Of a stretch of DNA of 64,000 nucleotides, positions 56,824 to 64,000 are shown one piece after another (within the stretch, counting starts at the first letter, position 1; the number at the start of each line of letters is the position of its first letter). The stretch is from the NCBI RefSeq assembly GCF_014356525.2, contig NC_052517.1:3230742-3294741 (forward strand). Direction: 5' to 3'. A program made the translations under genes and the position numbers. Below the pieces are notes generated by a model that saw only the letters and a program-made list of their open reading frames with translations, was not told where the DNA came from and did not search any database. Origin of the DNA: Nilaparvata lugens (lineage: Eukaryota; Arthropoda; Insecta; Hemiptera; Delphacidae).

Positions 56824-58405
56824 CTATAGTGAGGTCCACGTTATAATGGCAGTGTTTGATTATCAATGGTGTTGCTATCCTTGTCTATCATTCAACAAAG
56901 CAGATAGCTCTATCCTGTTCTGTATCAGATTACGGTGTTGTGTATCAAGTTGAGATTGTACTGTATCATATTGTGTTGATACTGTATCATATTGTCAGTA
57001 TGTCGAACATTAATTGCTATAGTGAGGTCCACGTTATAATGGCAGTGTTTGATTATCAATGGTGTTGCTATCTTTGTCTATCATTCGACAAAGCAGATAG
57101 CTCTATCCTGTTCTGTATCAGATTACGGTGTTGTGTATCAAGTTGAGATGATACTGTATCATATTGTCGAACACTAATTGCTATAGTGAGGTCCACGTTA
57201 TAATGGCAGTATTTGATTAACATTGGTGTTGCTATCCTTGTCTATCATTCCACAAAGCAGATAGCTCTATCCAGTTCTGTATCAAATTATGGTGTTGTGT
57301 AGCAAGTTAAGATGATACTGTGTCATATTGTCGGAAACTAATTGCTATAGTGAGGTCCACGTTATAATGGCAGTATTTGATTAACATTGGTGTTGCTATC
57401 CTTGCCTATCATTCCACAAAGCTGATAGCTTTATCCAGTTCTGTATCAAATTATGGTGTTGTGTATCAAGTTGAGATGATACTGTATCATATTGTCGAAC
57501 ACTAATTATTGCTATAGTGAGGTCCACGTTATAATGGCAGTGTTTGATTATCAATGGTGTTGCTATCCTTGTCTATCATTCGACAAAGCAGATGGCTCTA
57601 TCCTGTTCTGTATCAAATCACGGTGTTGTGTATCAAGTTGAGATGATATTGTATCATATTGTCGAACACTAATTATTGCTATAGTGGGGTCCACGTTATA
57701 ATGGCAGTGTTTGATTATCAATGGTGTTGCTATCCTTGTCTATCATTCGACAAAGCAGATGGCTCTATCCTGTTCTGTATCAAATCACGGTGTTGTGTAT
57801 CAAGTTGAGATGATATTGTATCATATTGTCGAACACTAATTATTGCTATAGTGGGGTCCACGTTATAATGGCAGTGTTTGATTGACATTGGTGTTGCTAT
57901 CCTTGTCTATCATTCCACAAAGCAGATAGCTTTATCCAGTTCTGTATCAAATTATGGTGTTGTGTATCAAGTTGAGATAATACTGTATCATATTGTCGAA
58001 CACTAATTAATACAGTGAGGTCCACGTTATAATGGCAGTATTTGATTAACATTGGTGTTGCTATCCTTGTCTATCATTCCACAAAGCAGATAGCTCCAAC
58101 CTGTTCTGTATCAAATTATGGTGTTGTGTATCAAGTTGAGATGATACTGTATCATATTGTCGAACACTAATTATTGCTATAGTGAGGTCCACGTTATAAT
58201 GGCAGTGTTTGATTGACATTGGTGTTGCTATCCTTGTCTATCATTCCACAAAGCAGATGGCTCTATCCTGTTCTGTATCAAATTACGGTGTTGTGTATCA
58301 AGTTGAGATGATACTGTATCATATTGTCAGAAAATAATTGCTATAGTGAGGTCCACGTTATAATGTCAGTGTTTGATTGACATTGGTGTTGCTATCCTTG
58401 TCTAT
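56824..58405. repeat. ~166-bp tandem array of MITE-T-derived units (about 9.5 copies)
   Basis: GAGGTCCACGTTATAATGGC recurs near 56831, 57024, 57187, 57352, 57519, 57685, 57853, 58016, 58186 and 58350. Each unit has one T-family terminus, 'CTATCCTTGTCTATCATTC' and the palindromic ATGATACTGTATCAT. It is the reverse complement of the array at 10195-10884. Adjacent units 57514-57845 are near identical, showing recent unequal exchange. Confidence 0.95.
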
Positions 58406-58489
58406 CATTCAACAAAGCGGATGGCGCTATCTCTTTCTCGACTCGCTCTGTTGCCAGATCGTCTTTTAACAATTTAGAATTAATAATGA

Positions 58490-58650
58490 AATATTACAAA
58501 TAGAAATAATAATAAAAATATAAAGACACTCACGAGTGTCTCGTGAGTGTCACTTGAGAATGGCATCGATGTTGAAACATGTTGTGATAAAATAATTCAA
58601 AAAAGTAACTAAGATTTTTATTTTTATTTCTATTTGTATTACAAGTAGCC
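58490..58650. mobile_element. Small foldback element with perfect hairpin
   Basis: AT-rich inverted ends (ATTACAAATAGAAATAA and TTATTTCTATTTGTATTA) flank the perfect hairpin GACACTCACGAG-TGT-CTCGTGAGTGTC near 58524-58550. Confidence 0.6.
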
Positions 58651-58844
58651 CTATACAGAAAAGAGGTTTATTAATGTTATAGTAGGTTATGTATGGTATG
58701 GTTAATGGTAGGTAATGTAATATTTACTGTTCATACTCGTTTAAAATAAGAAATTATATTTTTTAATAATTTCACAATGAACTTTCATAATTTAGATGAA
58801 ATATTTCGTTAATCAATTATGAATTCTACGTTGTTAAAAGACAA

Positions 58845-58963
58845 TCTAGCACAGAGCAGAGCGAGAAAGAGATAACACTATCCGCTTTGTTGAATGATGG
58901 ACAAGGATAGCAATACTATTGATAATCAAACACTGCCATTATAACGTGGACCTCACTATAGTC
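58845..58963. repeat. Family T half element
   Basis: 'ATCCGCTTTGTTGAATGATG' and the CTCACTATAG terminus. Confidence 0.65.
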
Positions 58964-59176
58964 ATTTACTATGATAAAATATTTTGTTATTCTATTGGAA
59001 GAAATATAAAGATAGAATTATCATTTACAAGAACAACTAGGAAGAATAATTCATAATGTAGATGAAAATAAATTAGAAATTGCATTTGTTCAAATGCTAA
59101 TAAATTATCCATTATTAAACGAAAATCCAAATTAAATGCTGTAATTCACCCCGAAGACTTCTGCTACTGCAAATAT

Positions 59177-59325
59177 TCCCGTGTTATCGGATGGGCACGT
59201 TAAACTGTCGGTCCCGGCTGAAGTATGACAGTCGTAAGGCCCATTGACGGCTTAAATGATATATTCAGGCGGTGGAACCTTCCCGAAAGGGACTCCCCAC
59301 CAACAAAAGCCATACGAATTTACTT
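59177..59325 (-). repeat. Repeat family E copy
   Basis: Reverse complement of 48790-48945, inserted in the SINE palindrome. Confidence 0.65.
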
Positions 59326-59395
59326 TACTGCAAATATTGACAACAGGGTAAACAGCTAGATGGAAATTCGATGAGCGCTACTATTAAAAATATAT

Positions 59396-59470
59396 TTGTC
59401 AGCCCGGGAATCGAACCCAGTACCTCCTAATTGCCGGTCAGGAATGCTTACCCTTACACCAAACTGACAA
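59396..59470 (-). repeat. tRNA-like head of SINE, 75 nt
   Basis: Complete head: TTGTCAG/CTGACAA ends, A-box-like TGGTGTAAGGG, B box GGTTCGATTCC. Confidence 0.75.
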
Positions 59471-59529
59471 TCTCTGGATAGCAGCGCTCATTTTATACGA
59501 AGTCATAGCGGCCAGCTGCTATCCAGAGA

Positions 59530-59604
59530 TTGTCAGTTTGGTGTAAGGGTAAGCATTCCCGACAGGCAATTAGGAGGTAATGGGTTCGATTCCCGGGCTG
59601 ACAA
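59530..59604 (+). repeat. tRNA-like head of SINE, 75 nt
   Basis: Mirror of the head at 59396-59470, about 60 bp away head to head. Confidence 0.75.
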
Positions 59605-59789
59605 ATATTTTTTGAATAGTAGCGCTCATCGAATTTCCCTCCAGCTGTTTACCCTGTTGTCAATATTTGCAGTAGCAGAAGTCTTCGGGGTGAATTACAG
59701 CATTTAATTGGGATTTTCGTTTAATTATAATAATTGATTCATTAGCATTTGAATAATTGCAATATATCAGTAATTTCCATCTGTAGGCT

Positions 59790-59930
59790 GGCTGGCCGCT
59801 ATGGCTTCGTATAAAATGAGCGCTGCTATCCAGAGATTGTAAGTTTGGTGTAAAGGTAAGCATTCCTGACCAGTAATTAGGAGGTAATGGGTTCGATTCC
59901 CGGGCTGACAAATTTATTTTTGAATTTGAA
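59790..59930 (+). mobile_element. Single SINE half next to an exon
   Basis: It contains the tRNA-like head 59837-59911 (A box TGGTGTAAAGG, B box GGTTCGATTCC) and the central CGCTGCTATCCAGAGATTG. It ends only about 20-35 bp from the donor of the exon at 59947. Confidence 0.75.
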
Positions 59931-59946
59931 AGTTTTCTATACTCAC

Positions 59947-60114
59947 TCCCAGGGTGTAGAGCATTGGGGTCAGTTGGAAACGGTGGTATGGTGAGGGTTG
60001 GCTCCTCATAGTAAACGATGTGAGGTGTCTCGTCCTGTATCTGGTTGCTTGGCTTGATGACGTCATCACTCGAGTATCTGTGCGTTGTGTTGGTAGCGTT
60101 CATGACCTTCAAAC
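59947..60114 (-). CDS. Internal exon: extracellular juxtamembrane part of the same gene
   Basis: 168 bases on the minus strand lie between the acceptor GTCTCTGTTGCAG and the donor GGGA|GTGAGT, both strong. The reading frame gives 55 residues. It starts LKVMNATNTTHRYSSDDVIK and ends TLTIPPFPTDPNALHPG, with two possible N-glycosylation sites (NAT, NTT) and an acidic/proline-rich stretch. The exon starts and ends in phase 1. The single base left over (A) plus the first two bases of the exon at 47233-47417 make a Ser codon, so the reading frame continues straight into the membrane segment. The composition fits an extracellular linker between a folded ectodomain and the membrane. Codon use and GC content stand out from the surrounding repeats. 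Upstream exons are outside the window or unrecognised. Confidence 0.75.
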
Positions 60115-60437
60115 CTGCAACAGAGACATGTTTCACCTCCTTAGAACAGTGCTGGTACCGTTGTAATATTGAAAAACAATCATTTGTAGCAGAAATGATC
60201 CATGTTACACTATATTGGAACAGTGCTGGCAAATTGAGTCATGTTTCACAGCCTTAGAACACTCCTGTTATGAACGTAATATTTTTAAAATATATTGGAA
60301 CTTACAACAGAGTCATGTTTTATTGTCTCTTTTCTGTTTAGGGCTACTGGTGATATAAATAGAAAAAAAATCTCTCAAAGAATAATGAAGATTAGGGGAC
60401 AAGAAAAAAATTAATCATAATTTACTGGTATAATCAA

Positions 60438-62540
60438 TTTTTTTTTTTTTTTTTTTAAGATTACGTCCTAAAGACTCCAGTCATGGAGTATAAGACAAGT
60501 CATGTTATTACATAATAATTCTAACACTAAGTAGTTCAACCTAGTTTAGGTTTGAAAGGAATTCTTGTACACTATAAAAAGCTTTTATAAACTAAATATT
60601 TTTTCATTTGTTTTTTGAAAATCTTCAAATCATCATTACTTTTCAAGATATGAGGTAGCTTGTTATAAAATTTCCTACCAATATAATCTGGTTTTTGTTC
60701 AAATAACCTACTATTGTGACCCATTATATGATAATCTGCTCTGTTTCGCGTATTATACTCATGAACATCTGAATTCTGGATCACACCACTCTTTTTCACA
60801 TGCATTACAACTTCATATACATACAAAGATGGCACAGTTAATAGACCAAGCTTTTTAAATAAAGGCCTACAAGAGTCTAGCCTATTCACTTTCTCTATAC
60901 ATCTGAGTGCCTTCTTTGGATCTTAAACACTCTGTCCATATTTTGTTGAGATGAATTACCCCATACTAAAATAGCATACCTAATATGAGATAGTATAAGT
61001 CCATGGTAAGCAGTTAACAGTAGTTTTTTATCATTCAGCCTAGCAAGCTGCCGCAGGACAAATACCCCAGATGATATCTTATTACATATCCTCTCAATGT
61101 AAGGATGCCATGTTAATTTCCTGTCCAATAAAATTCCCAAGAATGCTACTTTCTCTTCTTGGTCCAATTCATTTTCCTCTACAAACACATTTATTTCTCT
61201 ATCCTCTACTGAATTATATTTACTTTTGAATTGTAGGAATTGACATTTCTTACTATTTATTGTTAATTGCCTTTGCTTCAAGAATTGGACAATTGACTGT
61301 ACTCCAGTAAAAGCATTTATTTCTAGACTATCTAATAAATAATTGTTAAAGATAAGCGATGTGTCATCAGCAAACAACAGAGCTCTGTGATCTTTTAACT
61401 CTTTTGGTAATTGGTTCACATACAACAGAAACAGTAAGGGACCCAGAATTGAGCCTTGAGGTACTCCAGCCTGGACCTCCAGTTTTTGAGATTTAATTTT
61501 TACTATTTCATTCCCATCCACCTTGGTAAGCTCAACACACTGGTTTCTACCTATGAGATATGATTCAAACCATTTTAGTTCTATACCATTCACACCTACA
61601 GTTTTTAGTATTTCCAATAATATTCTATGGTTCACACAATCAAAAGCTTTGGATAAATCAAGAAATATTGCGGCTGCCTTCTCACCTGAATCTATTATAT
61701 CTATTAGTCTTTCAACAAGGGATACTATTGCAGTCTTAGTAGATTTCCCTTTCTGGAACCCATGCTGTTCATCACATATGAAATTAATTTCTTCCAGGTG
61801 CATCAATAACCTATTTAAAACTACTCTTTCAAAAATTTTACTTATTACATTTAGAATACTAATGGGTCTATAATTTTCAACTCTTTCAGAATCACCACTC
61901 TTGAAAATTGGCAAAATTTTTCCTTGTTTCAGATCATCAGGGAAAATACCCTGCTCTAGTGAAGTATTAAGGAGATGCAATAAAGGGTCCAGTAATTCAT
62001 TTTCACATTCTTTTAAAATTTTGCTTGAGACCCCATCCAAACCTACTCTTTTTTTGTTATTCAATTTTTTTATTATTCTTGACAACTCATCTCTTGATAA
62101 TGGATGAAATTGAAATACCTTTTCAATTGGCTCAGCATTTAATGTAGTTGTATTATAAGTATTAGTGTTCAGTGACTTTTGGAGATTATATGCAACCTGT
62201 TGATAATACTTATTGAAAAAGTTACAAATGTCTATACTATCATCCATATAATTTCCATCTTCATCGATTATCCTAGGGACATTAGTAACTGTATCTTTTT
62301 GAGCTGCTCTCCTATTTCTATTAATTACCTCCCAAACAGCAGAGTTAAAATTGGTACTAGTTGTTAATATTTCAGCTGTTTTCTTACACTTAGCTTCCCT
62401 CACTTCTTTTGCATAGTTTTTCTTTAGACATTTGTATTTGACCTCACTCGGAACATCCCTCACTAATTTAAATTCCTCATAAGCTTCCCTAACAATATTT
62501 CTTTGAGTAAGGATATCTTCAGTTATCCATTCATCTACTA
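60438..62540 (-). mobile_element. 5'-truncated Jockey-like LINE with poly(A) tail
   Basis: On the minus strand the element ends in a 20-base A run (plus-strand T run 60438-60457). It begins abruptly at 62540 within the foldback arm. CAAT at both junctions may be a short target duplication. The copy lacks the endonuclease and any first ORF. Confidence 0.88.
60572..60904 (-). pseudogene. C-terminal part of the same LINE protein after a frameshift
   Basis: The frame continues with CRPLFKKLGLLTVPSLYVYE, then HEYNTRNRADYHIMGHNSRL and FYNKLPHILKS, the usual end of Jockey/CR1-type ORF2 proteins. It ends at 60572, about 115 bp before the poly(A) tail. It belongs to the same gene as 60895-62550. Confidence 0.88.
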
Positions 62541-62550
62541 CAATGATCAA
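60895..62550 (-). pseudogene. LINE reverse transcriptase, N-terminally truncated
   Basis: The 551-residue frame contains a full reverse-transcriptase domain: LSRIIKKLNNKKRVGLDGVS near 151-175, NYRPISIL at about 227-234, LDLSKAFD (motif A) at about 298-305, AGVPQGSILGP (motif B) near 361-371 and LLFADDTS (catalytic FADD) near 391-398. YLG-like 'FLGILLDRKLTWH' follows. The motif set is Jockey/CR1-like. The ATG at 62548-62550 lies in the foldback target, not in the LINE, so it is accidental. The frame stops at 60895. A sibling frame carrying the usual C-terminus is open across that point, so a single-base frameshift sits near 60905. Confidence 0.9.
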
Positions 62551-62795
62551 CTACGAATATTAATATCAACAATTTTTCAAAGTAATAAAACATGGATTAG
62601 AAATAAAATCTCAGTACCCTTTTTTGAATTATTCAATAACTTTAGTGATAAAAAGGGTAGTGATATTTTATTTCTAATCCATGTTTTATTACTTTGAAAA
62701 ATTGTTGATATTTAATATTCGTAGTTGATCATTGGTTATACCAGTAAATTATGATTAATTTTTTCCCTGTCCCCTAATCTTCATTATTCTTTCAA

Positions 62796-63234
62796 TCCTT
62801 TTTTATCGCATTCTCCTTTTAACATTAACCCCAACTACTACCTCATCACCATCTATCTTCTTCCTCTTTCCACCTCCCACCCCTACTCTTCATTCTCCGC
62901 CTCCTCCTCCTCCTCCTCCTCCTCCTCCTCCTCCTCATCCTACTCAACCAAAGTCACATGCTCAACAATTGAAACTAATCACACCTGAAGACGTGAGCTC
63001 TAGACTCTAAAATGCATTAGTAATTAATGTGAGTTGCATATCACTCAGGCATGTGACAGGCAACATACCTACATGGGCCGCTATAAATCAAGACGCTAAT
63101 TCACAGTGAAAGATGATGTCTAAGAGGAGGAGAAGGAGGACGAGGATGGAGAGGAGGGTGAGGAACAGCAATGGAAGATACTGGTGGAATGGGAGTAGAA
63201 GAAGTAGAAGAGGAGGAAGATGAGAAGGAGTGGG
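62796..63234. other. CTC/GGA-rich gene-free stretch
   Basis: A (CTC)n run at 62900-62938 and GGA/GAA-rich sequence at 63125-63230. No gene seen. Confidence 0.5.
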
Positions 63235-63474
63235 TTGACCTTATTATGACCTTTTGATAACTTAATACAATGTTCAACATATATATATATTTTTTTTAAT
63301 ATATATTTTAATATATATAGATTTTTTTTTTAATTTTGAATTTTTCCTATTTGTAAATTTTTAAAATATTTTTTAAATTTTTAAAATAAAATATATATAA
63401 AATTATATATTAAAAAAAAAATATATATATGTTGAACATTGTATTAAGTTATCAAAAGGTCATAATAAGGTCAA
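63235..63474. mobile_element. 240-bp palindromic MITE (TTGACCTTATTATGACCTTT)
   Basis: The left end TTGACCTTATTATGACCTTT and the right end AAAGGTCATAATAAGGTCAA are exact inverses, with arms of at least 60 bp through GTTGAACAT/ATGTTCAAC. The centre is extremely AT-rich (TATA, poly-T, poly-A). Confidence 0.9.
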
Positions 63475-63518
63475 GAAAATAAAAAAATGAAAATAATTAT
63501 AGGACATCTGGAACCACC

Positions 63519-63745
63519 AGCGATGAGCAGCCTAATTTAACCTAACCTAACCTAACCTAACCTCCCCCAAACCTAGTCTCAGTCATTTTGTCTGGGCCCA
63601 CCAGCAATGAGCAGCCTAACCTAACCTAACCTAACCTAACCTCCCCCAAACCTAGTCTCAGTCATTTTGTCTGGGCCCACCAGCAATGAGCAGCCTAATT
63701 TAACCTAACCTAACCTAACCTAACCTCCCCCAAACCTAGTCTCAG
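63519..63745. repeat. Three ~85-bp units each carrying a (CCTAA)n tract
   Basis: Each unit joins CACCAGC.ATGAGCAGCCTAA, a (CCTAA)4-5 run and CTCCCCCAAACCTAGTCTCA. The units are nearly identical. Confidence 0.9.
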
Positions 63746-63848
63746 TCATTTTGTCTCTCACCATGACTCCTTCCCCAACCAATAGGAGAGCAGGAAGCCT
63801 CCCACCATGATTTTCTCCCCAAAACAGGCGATGACAGGTGTGCTAAGA

Positions 63849-63885
63849 ACCTAACCTAACCTAACCTAACCTAACCTAACCTAAC
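63849..63885. repeat. Interstitial telomere-type (CCTAA)n tract
   Basis: Seven CCTAA units (TTAGG on the minus strand, the common arthropod telomere repeat). Confidence 0.9.
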
Positions 63886-63951
63886 TCCTCCTCCTCCCCT
63901 CCTCCTCCTCCTCCTCCTCCTCCTCCTCCTCCTCCTCCTCCTCCTCCTCCA
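63886..63951. repeat. (CTC)n microsatellite
   Basis: About 60 bp of CTC with one CCC interruption. Confidence 0.95.
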
Positions 63952-64000
63952 CTCATTTAGCAGGAAAGAAAAAAATGAGAGAGGAATGCGGAGAAGGGGG

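Larger units (their letters stand above)
59070..59785. mobile_element. Palindromic tRNA-derived SINE unit, copy 2, with family E insertion
   Basis: The left (minus) and right (plus) halves mirror each other from AATGCTAATAAATTAT outward to the tRNA-like heads at the centre. Family E (59177-59325) sits in the left arm after CTGCAAATATT, and the arm text resumes after it as CTGCAAATATTGACAAC. The 11-bp repeated CTGCAAATATT is a likely target duplication. Confidence 0.75.
60377..62795. mobile_element. Foldback element with ~145-bp arms, split by a LINE
   Basis: The left arm is 60377-60437 plus 62541-62626, and the right arm is 62651-62795. The right arm shows the uninterrupted text 'TGGTATAACCAATGATCAAC' in reverse, exactly where the left arm is broken. 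The central loop is only about 24 bp. Without the LINE the element is roughly 315 bp and almost wholly self-complementary. Non-coding. Confidence 0.85.

Noticed and set aside
56747..57146. Repeated similar frames of 68-96 codons
   Set aside because: The same tandem unit in the opposite orientation; no codon-level conservation visible.

Overview
The window looks like AT-rich, repeat-saturated nuclear DNA of an insect, most likely a hemipteran such as a planthopper. I judge this from the TTAGG-type (CCTAA)n tracts near the right end, a eukaryotic tRNA-Lys gene with a T-run terminator, GT-AG spliced exons, and many non-LTR, LTR, SINE-like and MITE-like repeats. Nothing looks bacterial: there are no operons, and most long open frames are microsatellite translations. 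The species is an inference from repeat style, not a search result.

The only host protein gene I can support runs on the minus strand. One exon lies at 59947-60114 and a second at 47233-47417. Their splice phases match (1, then 1 to 0) across a 12.5 kb intron. A third candidate phase-0 exon lies at 28257-28322. The second exon encodes one membrane-spanning segment and a short polar tail that resembles, from memory, the membrane region of FNDC4/FNDC5-type proteins. The beginning and end of the gene were not found. A tRNA-Lys(TTT) gene lies in the large intron, on the same strand.

The rest is a layered graveyard of mobile elements. The largest is an 8.2 kb LTR element (31456-39628) with LTRs of about 2 kb, a 4-bp target duplication and a gag-like reading frame but no recognisable pol. 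Its two LTRs appear to differ almost only by small indels. Non-LTR elements include an internally deleted copy at the left edge, a 5'-truncated copy with clear target duplications (6556-7335), a C-terminal fragment (43109-43450) and a 2.1 kb truncated copy (60438-62540) that splits an older foldback element. About fifteen copies of a ~290 bp sequence ending in AATAAA and (CAAT)n are probably LINE 3' ends. A tRNA-derived SINE occurs as head-to-head palindromes.

Tandem arrays are also present: a ~151 bp satellite in both orientations, ~150-166 bp arrays that carry the ends of a MITE family, a ~1 kb tandem duplication, and large CA/TG, TTC, GAA and GGA microsatellites. Nested insertions let the order of events be read at several places. 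Most stretches not listed are AT-rich or purine/pyrimidine-biased DNA in which I see no gene.
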